Below are positions 34,146-44,925 of a stretch of 64,000 nt of DNA, in pieces; the stretch's first letter is position 1; each line of letters opens with the position of its first letter. A program made the translations under genes and the position numbers. Below the pieces are notes generated by a model, which was not told the DNA's origin, made no database searches, and was given only the letters and a program-made list of their open reading frames with translations. Origin of the DNA: Orobanche coerulescens (taxonomy: Eukaryota; Streptophyta; Magnoliopsida; Lamiales; Orobanchaceae); the NCBI GenBank assembly GCA_033398695.1, contig CM065801.1, forward strand, positions 3,162,001 to 3,226,000. The letters are read 5' to 3'.

Positions 34146-34779
34146 CACTTCTTTCACTTGATATTTCTTTTATTGATATAAATAATTATAGTGACTAACT
34201 AATACAAAATAATTAATTAATGGAAATATATAATATTTTCGCGAGATTTTAGGTTTAAGTTTTTAATATATAGTGCACACTACTATATTAAATTCTCTTT
34301 GTTTGGAATTTATATTTTTTAATTAATGAAAACGTAAAATATTTTTGTAATATAATCAATTTCTATTTATTCATAATTCATATTCCTTAATCCGTAGAAA
34401 TCAATAAGGTAGGTAGGAGTTATTTGAGGTATAATTATAATGTAATTAATGCAATGATGATTAGGCGAGTAATTGATTATGTGTCAGCTGAAGCATGAAA
34501 GGGTGACACATAAGCACACGAAGCACCAGCAGAAGACATGTGGCAACCGAAGCATGAGAAGCTGCCATTTAGGCTCAACGTATTCTGCATTAGTATATAG
34601 GGGAGATATGTTCGTGACCTAAATAAAAACATATGATTTTTTTTTAAATAAACACACCCTGAGTAATTGACATATTACAAATAAACCCACAATCCGTTAA
34701 CTTTTCAGCAAAAATTGAGGTTTCAGATTAGTGGTGGACGCGAAAAATTATGGTTAGTCTGATCATCACTCTATTACAT
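33781..34779. other. AT-rich DNA with (TA)n
   Basis: A (TA)n microsatellite lies at 34107-34141. A small GC-richer patch near 34480-34560 repeats GAAGCA-type words (GAAGCATGA, GAAGCACC). No gene. Confidence 0.5.
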
Positions 34780-34995
34780 TTGATTTTTTTTTTTTTTGAC
34801 AACATCAAAATCATTTTATTTCATTATGAATAATAGAGTCGATACAGGTTGGAATACAATCAAAAACTCGGGAACTAGCATTAAATCTTGAAGCTCTTGC
34901 TAACGAGTGAGCGGCAAGATTTGCTTGTCTCCGAACAAAGCTAACCTGAAAGCTTGGAAATCGACATAAAAACTTGAATTACTTTGTTATAAATA
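34780..34995 (-). pseudogene. LINE 3' end with RNase H-like tail
   Basis: There is no ATG, but the minus-strand frame gives FVRRQANLAAHSLARASRF, then NASSRVFDCIP, and a TGA followed by ~40 bp and a poly(A) (plus-strand T run at 34782-34797). F-V-R-R-x-A-N-x-x-A-H-x-L-A is the terminal motif of the RNase H-like domain of plant LINEs. The copy is 5' truncated to ~215 bp, as expected from target-primed reverse transcription. Confidence 0.85.
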
Positions 34996-35337
34996 TATAA
35001 TAATAATTTTGTGTTCGATTTATCTTTTATATTTTACGGAATTTTTTTGATACCTATTGTTGTTGTGAACTTGTTCGTAACTAAAATTGTACACAAAAGT
35101 CCTATTCAGCGGCAATTTTAAACCATCAAAAACAAATTACAATGACTTTTCAAAGTGACAGTCAAATGTGAATAGTACATATGTGTAATTTAGGAGTAGT
35201 ATATATTAAAATAATAATAAACAAAAATATCATTTATTTTACTTTATAACAATTATTGTTAAAATATAATGAGAAAGTTTAAAAAATAATAAAAAAAAAT
35301 AAACTGATGTCACTTTATGTAAGTTTATAAGAAAACA

Positions 35338-35400
35338 ACTAGCTTATCAGAAAATTTGCTAAACATCTACATTAACATCAGATAACTTATCAGCTACCTA
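35338..35400. other. Possible right half of the split MITE
   Basis: CTAGCTTATCAG and TTGCTAAACA match, inverted, the block at 24487-24510. See the left half; weakly supported. Confidence 0.3.
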
Positions 35401-35410
35401 ATGAGCTATA

Positions 35411-35560
35411 AAGGGTTGGTGGTCCAGTGGTAGGACGCCTACACCCAAGACACTGCTTTGGGAGAGGTCTTGGGTTCTAACCCCATCAATGAGGTAAACG
35501 ATGATGTTTTTCTCTTTATGATCCTCTAGCTTCCCGGGGCTAGCTCGAGCGACCGCTTAT
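35411..35560 (+). mobile_element. tRNA-derived SINE
   Basis: GGTTGGTGGTCCAGTGGTAG holds a pol III A box (TGGTCCAGTGG). About 50 bp later GGGTTCTAACCCC is a B box variant of GGTTCGANNCC. The order and spacing match a tRNA-type internal promoter without a tRNA fold. The 3' limit is uncertain. Confidence 0.7.
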
Positions 35561-36289
35561 CAATGTTTAATCTCGCGTCAGCGCAGTGTGAGTATTTCGC
35601 TTTGGAATTCGGAGTCTTTCACGATAAGTGGGCATTCTCCAGAAGCTGTCTTTGAACCTGGCGTTGTTAATCAGTTAAGGGCTTCTCCTTGTGCGCGGAA
35701 ATTTACAGAAAAGACATTGGAAATTCTGGAATTGCTCGAGCGACTCGCGATTTACTTTTTTCAATGGGTTAGGAATGGGTTCATTGAGAGAATAGGATTT
35801 ATATATAGATAGAGAAAAGAAAGCTTGAGTAGGGATGAATTTAATCATGGTCCACACGTTGTATTTAATGTCTATATATTTGGCCCCAAGATCCGGCAAT
35901 GCGATATTTTATTGACACGCTTCACACATCCATGATTATTATAATTTTTTGATAATAAAAAGTATTATAAATAATATTCGATTACAATTATTATAATGAC
36001 AGTTGAATCTTTCTCTGATCTGTTGAGCTTGTTTATCTTCGGATCTCGAGAGTTTGTTCCTTCGTGGATCGTGGTCATGCATCGCTTGGGTTCACGGTAC
36101 ACCCGTGCAGTGCATCTCCTATTGGATGCATTACACGTGGTGTGTATGGACGGTGTAGATCGATTCTCCATCTAGTGTATCAATTTACACCGTTCATGCA
36201 CGTCACGTATAGTGCATCCGACGACAGATGCACTATATGAGGGTATACCATGGATGATACCGTAAACATCTTTTACCGCTTCCATTTTA
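35561..36289. other. No gene recognised
   Basis: The ORF 35588-35812 resembles nothing known. The block 36065-36245 contains repeated GTGCATC/GATGCA words in both orientations (e.g. AGTGCATCTCC and GATGCACTATA) and may be a small degenerate MITE. Confidence 0.4.
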
Positions 36290-36412
36290 TAACAACAACA
36301 ACAACATTACCCCAATGCCACAATGGCTCCCGCAAAAAGCGGGGTAAGGGGGAATCAGATATACGCAGTCTTACTCCTGTCTTAACACAAAGAGGCTGTT
36401 TTCCGATGATCC
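36290..36412 (-). mobile_element. Au-like SINE, 5' truncated
   Basis: On the minus strand GAAAACAGCCTCT, TAAGACTGCGTA, TTACCCCGC and GCGGGAGCC appear in the order of the widespread plant Au SINE body, ending in (TTG)n. The tRNA-like head with A and B boxes is missing. Family recognition is from memory. Confidence 0.6.
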
Positions 36413-36882
36413 AAAATGAAAATTGCATGGAATGACTAGTACCTCATGAGAAAAAGAAGTGCAGTCAATTTAGTGAGTCGTTTTGTTTTATTCCATTATA
36501 ATCAAGAATTAAAGAACAAGGGGTTTTGTTTCATGGAAAAACGCTTCCATTTTATAAGAATGTGTCAAATGTCAATTCCCTTGCATCAGGGATTTTTATT
36601 GCGCATACGTATATAAGACAAAAAAAAAAACCATTACTGTTGCCAAAAGTATAAACCTTCTGCACGTTTAGACAAAACATCACCATTATCTTTTCTGATG
36701 TATACATGCGGAAATTCATCTTGAAATATTTTTAAAATATTAATTTTTTTATAATTTTATAAAAATAAAAAATTAAAATTTTTAATAGTCAAATCTGTGC
36801 ATTGTCAATCATGAAAATATAGATATGATAATTTAAAGAGAAGAGGTAGTAGAAGACATCGGTGTTTTTTGGTAGTATGTAT
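36413..36882. other. AT-rich spacer
   Basis: No feature recognised. Confidence 0.5.
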
Positions 36883-37439
36883 AGAGGTGTCCATCGCCGG
36901 GTCCGGGTTCGACCCGCCGGGTCGCCTAGTCGGCCGGCCATGACCCGGACCCCACCCGTACATATGAAATGTACGGGTGGGTGGGTCGGCTGCGGGTCCG
37001 GGTCCGACCCGGTATTTTTTTTAGAAGTATATAAAAATTTTTATTAATTATCATTTTATACACGAAAAATAACTATAAGTGAACAAGGAAATCATTTGAA
37101 AAAATGAGCTTGTATTTAATTTTAAATTTTTCTTAAAATTAAATTGTCTAGGTATCCTCGTGAGGAATCAAAGCTCTACGTAGTTTTTTTTACTTGAGAA
37201 GAGTTGAAAAAAATAGGCTTGTATTTAATTTTAAGTTTTCACTTAAATTAAATTTCCTACGTATTCTCGTGAGGAATCAAAGCCCTACGTAGTTCTTTTT
37301 ACTTACTTGACTTACCTTACTTACCTTTAGTCGAAATCTATGTCGTCATCGTCTTGATCATCATCGGTTTGACTCATTTGACTATACTCTCCTTCACTAG
37401 TGCCTTCTTGATAGGCATCTTGGTCCGCTATTAGGTCAT

Positions 37440-38700
37440 CCCACTTATTTTATTGATCCTCGCTCGTCCAACATATAGCCTCTTTAACTAAAAGCACTCT
37501 CAACGGGGACTGTGGATGCGGGCACTGCAAGAATTTCTTGTGCCATAATGGAAAGTATGGGAAATTCGGTTCCCCTTCTTTTCCACCAATCCAGCAGATC
37601 AAATGTACCTGCATTGTCATCCTCCGGCACAAAACTAGTTCCATAATATCTAGGGGAGTTCAAAAATATCCGATATCCGATCCGAAATATCCGAAAATTT
37701 GAAGTTCGGATATCCGGAACTTCAGATTCGGATATCGGATAGTAGTTTTCAGAAAAATCAGATATTCGGATATTCAAAAAATCCTAATTTTTTTTTTATA
37801 TTTTAAATAATAGAAGATATTCGGATCGGATATCCGATATCTATATCCGAAGTTTTTTTCGGATATTCGGATATCCGATATCCAAATCCGAATATTTTTT
37901 TCGAATATACGGATGTCCGAATAAAATTTATATTTTTTTCGGATATCGGGTATCAAAATCTACTATCCCAATTTTCGAATATCCGAAATTTCGGATATCC
38001 AGTTTTGAACACCCCTAATAATATTGACTAAGGTCATTTCTTTGACCGACGTTACTACCACCTCTATTTCTTGCTATATTATAGAGTTGTTGTTGAAATG
38101 GGTTAGTGGGAGTTCTCTCGAATTACATGTTAAATGTATTTGTAGTCTTAGTTCTTATTTTTTGAGTTTGAATCTTATCACCATATTTAGAAGAATATTC
38201 AGCAAAAACAGTTTCTAAACTATTTTTTAAATCAATTTTTACTTGTTCAACGTCAGGAATATTTTCAAATAAAGTTTGACTTTCACAATTATCCACAATA
38301 TTAGGAAAACCCCAATTTTTTAGAATATTATAATATATATTTCAAGTAATTCCTATACTTGAGCTAAATTCAAATCGGGAGATAAAACAACACTAATCAA
38401 GAAAATATCATGAATACGATTAAAGTATTTTACCATTTTAAGCACATATTGTAAATAGCATTCAATAATCTTTTGGATTTACTACAAGTATCCATTTCAG
38501 ATACAATAAAACAACAATGAAATAAAACTTTAGGAGACGTGAGATAATAACAATCGCTTAAATCTTTAGTTGCATTTTCAAAGACATTTAATAGTTTTAT
38601 TAAGTCTTTAGTTTCATCCCAATATGTTGGCAGTAAATAAAATCCTTCTACGTGAAAATACGTATAAAAAAATTCACACAATAATTCTTTATATTCACTA
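37440..38700 (-). pseudogene. hAT transposase C-terminal half
   Basis: In minus-strand order: KDLIKLLNVFENATKDLSDC and a ..TSPKVL.. segment (~38600-38530), YFNRIHDIFLISVVLSPDLN (~38410), TVFAEYSSKYGDK (~38200), then FDLLDWWKRRGTEFPILSIM and AQEILAVPASTVPVESAFS (~37590-37490). These are the late RNase H-like region and the hATC dimerisation domain (W-W..P-I-L-S.M-A..I-L-A-V-P-A-S-T-V..E-S-A-F-S). Frames are broken by stops, a frameshift after SAFS and a MITE insertion at 37651. Confidence 0.88.
37643..38025. mobile_element. hAT MITE inside the hAT transposase
   Basis: The element 37651-38017 begins TAGGGGAGTTCAAAA and ends with the reverse complement of TAGGGGTGTTCAAAA. Flanks ATAATATC and ATAATATT form an 8 bp target duplication with one mismatch, as for hAT elements. 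The body is made of TCGGATATCCGA-like palindromic words repeated over 20 times. Confidence 0.9.
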
Positions 38701-39060
38701 GATGATTTTTTTTTAACATCTCATAAGTTGAGTTTCATTTATGATTTACGTCTGGAGTAAAAAATTTGGGTTGCATTTGTATAGCAATTAGCAATGAGAG
38801 TTTGAGAGATAGATTAAAATGAAGGTGTGAAAAAATGTGTTGGGTTGGGGAAGTATTTATAGATAGATTTTTTTTTTAAATCTGAATTCTAGCCGTCGGA
38901 CCCGCAACGGTCACAATTTCAATTTTTTTTAATTCCGCCGGGTCGACGGGTTGGGAAATGTAAGACCCGGACCCCACCCGTTTATACCACGGGTCCGACG
39001 GGTTGGCCGGGTCCGGGTCCTACACGGGTCAGCCGGGTCCGGGTCGACGGGTTGACCCGC

Positions 39061-39420
39061 TGTAACACCCCCAAGACGATCAGGGCATATTACAGTGCCG
39101 TGGACCCCACACTGTGGAATCCACCAGGCTAACGTACCAATACGACATTCGAGAGCGACATACAATCATCAACAAAACGACAATTCAAATAAAAGACTAC
39201 AATCCGACAAATAAAATATGGCATCAAATCCATTTCCCAAAACGGAAAGACAACATTAACAAATTCAAAAAGGAAGTACTCGAGTACTTTAACCAATTTC
39301 ATAATACAGAAATCCCAAAACAAGACATCAATAACAACCGACAGAATAGAACACCAACAATTGACTACTGAACAGTATCATGCTTGCCCATCATTCTCAT
39401 ACAGCTCTAGTGCTCGCTTG
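39061..39420 (-). repeat. Family B 3' LTR, truncated
   Basis: These 360 bp match 53793-54152 closely. Both reach GTGCTCGCTTG, after which the intact copy continues with TCTCCAAGACC while this one meets the family C LTR at 39421. Confidence 0.9.
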
Positions 39421-42400
39421 TGTAACACCCCAAGCTAGGCAGATATTACAGTGCCGTGGAACCCCAACTGGGACCCACCAGGCGAATGAAAATTAATAAA
39501 TTAAATAATATAATTGTAGTACCGAACCACATTATATTACCAAATACTCCGAAGAGGAGCTCAAGTATAATACACCAGGACAATAAGGAATATTAGTATA
39601 TTTTATATGAAGATAAAATACACCACCCTGAATAAATAAACATCCCAAACGGATTTTGCAGCGGAAATACAAATGAAGAGAAACAAGAATGACTGAAAGG
39701 ACTGGGCCCCCCTACTAGTATCACTAGAACTCCTCGCCGTCAATGTTCTCTTCCTGTGCTTTTGCCTTGCCATGACCTGAAAACAATATCCCCCAACGGG
39801 GTCATTTACACAGAACAACAATCCTCAAGGATTGAATATACACAATCATGATATATCTCAATTATGAATTATCCTTTAGTTATTAATTTAAGTTGAAGAG
39901 GAGCATCATAGTACGCCCGTAATGTTCTGTGCAAGTCTACAAGACGAGTGACCGGACACAACCGTCCTTGCCTTGAAAGAATTCACACGCGGCCACCAGC
40001 TTTCCCAAAATAAGGGGAGATCTGCTGCTTACTGCTCACGGCGACCTATACGTCGTTCGCGTATCTTTCTGATCTCCTTTCCTCATCATCTTCTTTTGCT
40101 TCTCCTAAGATATAAGGGGTTATTAGTCAATCCAGCTCCTCATCATACCACACCCCCAATCCTACTGCTCCTGTTAATGCTACTGCTTCCTTACCACTAG
40201 CTTCACACTAGCGACAGCCGACCTATTAAGACCCCTTCCTTACTTGCTTGCTATACGCTATAAAGCTATAGTCGCAGATGCGCTCTTACTTCCTTACTTC
40301 TATCATTCGGGCTCTTCAAGACCTTTTCGTAAAGCACAGTCGTTCTTGCCTAGCGCTTCAAGTGACATATTGGCTTCTCGAAGCCCACTCAAAAGAAGAA
40401 GACACATAAGCACACTCAAAGAAAGAGGCTCTTTGAGACCTTAGCCCTCTATTCATGACTCGGAACCAATTCTAGCGACCCCTCGGCATCTTAAGAAGGG
40501 AAATTGCTTGAAACTTTATAAGCTATATAAAACGCAACCTTGAAAGAAAAGAGGAGAGAAGAAAAGAACGAGTAGTTGTTCTTTCTTCCTACCAAGCATA
40601 AAGAAAATTTGGATAATCCGTTGCTCTGTTGCCTAAAGAAAAAGTTTCAACCTCATATGGATAATCACCCGCCGCTAAAGCATTCTTCCAAAGAGTTCAT
40701 ATCTCCTCTACTCCGAATATAACAAGGGCTTTCCTCAACCCCTAATCAACAATTGGGAAGTCCATTTACTCATCCCAAGAGTTCAGAAAGGGAACAAAAA
40801 GAGCAAGACACGCTTTGCCTCCTGGAATGCTAGATATCGTGAGGTTTCCCTCCCGTCTATTCTTTGCAGATTGGTAGCTCGAACTCGGTAGCTAGAGGAG
40901 CTCGTAACTAAAGAGCTACGAGGCGCTCAAGAGCGCCTTAGCCGCCATTCTTCGTTCGTTAGCTTCGTGGTTGTCTCATATCAACCCACCTTCTAAGGGT
41001 GAGGAAACGAAACCACGTAGGAGTCAAGTTGTAGATCTACTAGTAGTTTAAAATGCCTATCCTTAACTCCATTCATTTGAACTCCGGACTTCTTTCTCTC
41101 CCTCTTACGCCGTCAACTCGGGTAGCTCAAGCGACGAGAATCAACCTTTAAGGATGCACACGAGATAGCGAGAAAAGGTATGGTGACTAACTCTCGTATT
41201 TTGATCCATTTTTCTATGAAGGGACAGTATATAAAATACAAAGGAACCAGATTTAATAATGTAACAAAGTTCTCGAGAATAAAGTCAAGCCCACTTAAAT
41301 TAATAATAACTTTGGGGTATACGAGACTTCAAGAAAAGGATCTAAAAGCAACAAAAAGAGATTGTGGTAATGAGGCTAAGCCGACACAACAAAGGCAAAG
41401 CTTTTCGCGAGACCAGTGAATTAGTCAAAAGAAAGAGCTTTATATACGAAAAACATTCAATTACGACTGACGAAGGAAGGCTCAAAGACCTCATCTTTGG
41501 ATTATATCGTCGAACCGTGGCTCTGAGTCGCATTAGCTTCCAATCCTTGATCTAGTACCAAATTTAGGGGTTGATGAGATGGACTCGTAATGTACAACCG
41601 TTTCAAGTGGGACTCTTACTACTCTAGTCTACCTTAAAGCTAGCCCGGGCATTCGTTCGAATCCGTCACTGGACTTATTCCGTGGGCGGGGTCGTAGTTT
41701 CTTCCTATAGGCTAGCCCCCTTTGATCAGAACTAGTCAATACTGATGAATAGGATGCGAGTCAAATAGGAGATGGAAAACCCTTACTTAGAGCTCTTGCA
41801 AGGCTGCAGCACCAAAGACTAGAATTGCCAATTCGATCTTTCACAATCCCATTCCGGGTACGAGATCGAAGGCTAAGGGACTTATTCCGCCATCTCTCTT
41901 CACACACCTATATAATAGCTTGACTAAAAGAAGGACAAAAATCGTCTTCCATTGCCCCTTGACTTGGATTACCGCTCCTACAGGCGATCTCACCCTTTTG
42001 CACGAGCTTGCGGATTGATGAAAGAATCTTCCATGGGATAGGTCTTTCTTCGAGAGAACTCCGACTGCAGTTCACCCAATTTGCATTCAAGCGGTGAGGC
42101 GACGTTTATTCAAGAAAGAAAAGGGGAAGTGGGAAGAGTTGGCCTTGTGTTCCAAATGGTCTAATGCCAAGTCAGCGCTTTCGATCTTTACTGGATGTTC
42201 GATCGCTAATGGGCTAAGACCAAGCAGGATGAGCAAACGATGACCCGGATTCCAATCATTACATATGTATTAATTCGTGAAAGCTCTTCATATCGCCCTC
42301 CCAGATCCGAACTACCCCGTTGACAATGAGTTCTCCCGAACCGGATGGAAGCGAATGAGCGGTCTTGAAGAGCCTTCTCATTGCTCTTCACCAATTCCTG

Positions 42401-44390
42401 ATTCCGGCCTTTCAACCATCTCTTTCTCTCTCCTGCCGCTAGCACCAACCGGTCCAACCCTACCTCTTATCTCTTCCGATGCTAAGGCGCAGATATCAAC
42501 CCACCATCTCCTTGTCCCAAACCCGCGCCCGTCGGCCGACCTCAAGCAATCTTCTTCCCATCCATCCATCAAGGAGTACGAACGAGCGGAGCAATGACAC
42601 AGATCCAAGCTCTCGACCGCCTTTCGCACCTGATCCTTGAATCCGATCGCCTACTTTGAGCTAACCCCTTCCTTGCTTGACTGTGGAAAGTGTATTTGGC
42701 CCCAGTCACTCTCCCAGGTATGGTATGCCTTACGACTCTTTCTTTCGTTTGGGCATGGGCCACCGCTTTGTTTTACACGGATTCTTTCCATTGCCCTATG
42801 GCTCTTCAAGACCTCTTCCGTTAGTTGTTGAAATGTCTTATGTATGTAAGTGAAAGCGCGGGCGATCACTCATCGTTACGTACCTCTTTCCTCCGGGTGA
42901 CTCACAAGTATCAACAGCGATTACGGGATCACTAGTAGATTATGGCGGTTCATGTTGGGACGGGGTCAAGTTACATAAATGAGAGAGGCTATCCGCGATC
43001 CAGGCGGAGGTAAAGCGCAAGGTAAGCTTTAGCTTCGTTTCCGGTTTGATGTTTGTGGCGGGTTTACCGATTTCTTTTCTAACCGGACCGGCAATCAAGA
43101 AGGAAAGACATCAATCATAGTGGGAAGCGCCGCAAGCTGCTTACTAAGAGTGCGCTATTTAAGGGGCACGCTCGACAGCAAGCATTTGTAGCAGCAGCCT
43201 AGCTCAAAGCTCCCTGCACTTCCCGAAGGAAGCTAATCGAGTCTCTAATTGTGGGGGCTTCAGGTACGCGATCCAATGGCCGGAGAGTTCACGGAGGTAA
43301 GCGTTACCGTGTGCACAGTCCAATGTATCGGTGAACCCAACACATGACTATCGTGTGCTCGACTAAAAATTCCACACATCCGCACCCGGCCACGTAATAT
43401 GAACCCAGAAGGTCATATGAACGAGAATGACCAAAATGAATATCAATGAATAATAATCCGACAAAGTCAAGAATGACTCACCGAGATGAAAATAATAGTG
43501 AAGTGAATGATAGCTCAATGAAATGCTTGGAACCGTCGTTCCTCGTGAATGAAGTGATTATTCGACAATTACAAGTCTCAATACGGTTAATACATTATGA
43601 ATGAGTTATGATTATGAATGAACAACAACAAAAGGAATGAATATCCTTTTAACCGAGTAAGAATTAACTTACACAACACCGGTGAACAATGTCCTTCCAC
43701 GAACAAACGTCCTAAATGAGATGTCGGTCGCTCGAACAACCTTGAATAACACAATTACCAATAATCCGTTCAACATACGAATCAAACACTAATATAACGA
43801 ACTCAAAACGTCGATACGACTAAACCAAGTTCATTGGGGCATTATATCGAACACGTTGTAACCAATCTTCGATTGTTTACAATCAATCCTCAATTATACC
43901 AATATCAAATCCCCAAACAGTGATCCAAACCAACAAAACGTCTTCAATACAATCAATAATCCAATATGAATATCGAAATTCGTGATTACAACAACAATTA
44001 ATCGAAAGCCCCCAAATCCAACTCAATATTCAAAGTGTTCTTGAATAACCCTTCAATAATCCAATGAATAATCATACACATCCATAATCATGCACACATC
44101 TCTTCATACAACATGATTATAACGTCCAAAACATCATATCTCAACGCAAAATCGAAATCCAAGATGTTTGAAGAATATTACGTTTGAAGATCCAAGCACT
44201 TTGATCCGATGAACAAGCGTTAGATCGACTATCCGAGCTTCACAATCGAATGAAGATGATGAAAACTGAACACCCAAGTGATTGATGATGAAAAATCTCC
44301 CCTCAAGCTCTCTCTCTCGGATAGAAGTTGAAGAAATAAGAAAATGACCTCAAAAACCCGTCCAGGTCCTTATAAACTGCCGGAAGTTAT
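39421..44390 (-). repeat. Family C LTR, inverted left copy, with NUMT
   Basis: It starts TGTAACACCCCAAGCTAGG and matches the reverse complement of 44905-46566 at roughly 95%, apart from the insertion at 39971-43293. It ends at CCGGAAGTTA (44390), where the match stops. Its outer half and any target duplication are missing. Confidence 0.88.
39971..43293. other. Probable nuclear insertion of mitochondrial DNA (NUMT)
   Basis: This 3.3 kb block is exactly the part absent from the opposite LTR copy. Its composition differs sharply from the flanks: about 45% GC, with many GAAAGAAAAG, CTTGCTTG, GGCTTC and GCTCGAAC-like words typical of plant mitochondrial intergenic DNA. ORFs (e.g. 42277-42597) look like random mitochondrial ORFs; I recognise no mitochondrial gene, rRNA or tRNA. 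About 17-19 bp of the LTR were lost at the insertion point. Origin is judged by style only. Confidence 0.65.
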
Positions 44391-44449
44391 ATACGTTTTA
44401 TCGGAGAAGAAGACTTTCTTTCGTCGGATCAAGGTTGTTTTGGCCGAAG

Positions 44450-44907
44450 GAGAGATACGGCCGTAAGATGGGCAGGCTATGGCCGTAAGGGGTGTTCGTA
44501 ATTTTCAAGATTTGTCGGACGAGAAGGACTTACGGCCGTAAGGATTGCGGCATACGGCCGTAAGATGAGGCAGGTACGGCCGCAAGGCTTGGCCGGATAT
44601 GGCCGTACGTTGCAGGCAGGATGCCTGGTCAGTTTCGACGAAGGGGTCGTACGCCCATAAGTTTGGCCGGGTACGGCCGTATCGGTCGAGTTACGCCCGT
44701 AAGGTGTGCGGGTACGGCCGTATGGATGTCAGCAGGTGTTTTGGACGAGGGCGAGTTACGCCCGTAAGACAGGTGCGGGTACGGCCGTATGGCTGTCGGC
44801 AGATTCTGGGCGAAGCCGAGTTACGACCATACGAGATGGCTGGTTACGGTCGTAAGGCCGTTGACCTGGGATGTTACGGCCGTAAGTAGGCCGATTTACG
44901 GCCGTAA
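44450..44907 (+). promoter_or_regulatory. Array of TTACGGCCGTAA palindromes (family C)
   Basis: About 16 copies or variants occur at ~20-45 bp spacing, near 44456, 44479, 44530, 44552, 44574, 44597, 44650, 44673, 44692, 44713, 44757, 44779, 44821, 44845, 44873 and 44895. Many are exact over TACGGCCGTA; others vary (ACGCCCGTA, ACGGTCGTA). A TATA box follows at once. ORFs here are repeat artefacts. Confidence 0.88.
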
Positions 44908-44917
44908 CTTCCGGCAA

Positions 44918-44925
44918 TTTATAAG
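44918..44925 (+). promoter_or_regulatory. TATA box of family C LTR
   Basis: TTTATAAG lies about 12 bp after the last palindrome. The inverted copy keeps the equivalent CTTATAAA at 44369-44376. Confidence 0.6.

Larger units (their letters stand above)
36883..39060 (-). mobile_element. hAT transposon relic
   Basis: The left end TAGAGGTGTCCATC followed by dense CCGGGTCCGGGT repeats is typical of plant hAT termini. Similar GGGTCCGGGTCGACGGGT text returns at 38935-39060. Between them is minus-strand transposase sequence. The right part is interrupted by family B; beyond 55751 only CGGGTCC survives, so the right terminus is lost. Confidence 0.78.

Noticed and set aside
42277..42597. 106-residue ORF and others in the NUMT-like block
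   Set aside because: They resemble chance ORFs of mitochondrial intergenic DNA; no conserved motif is seen.
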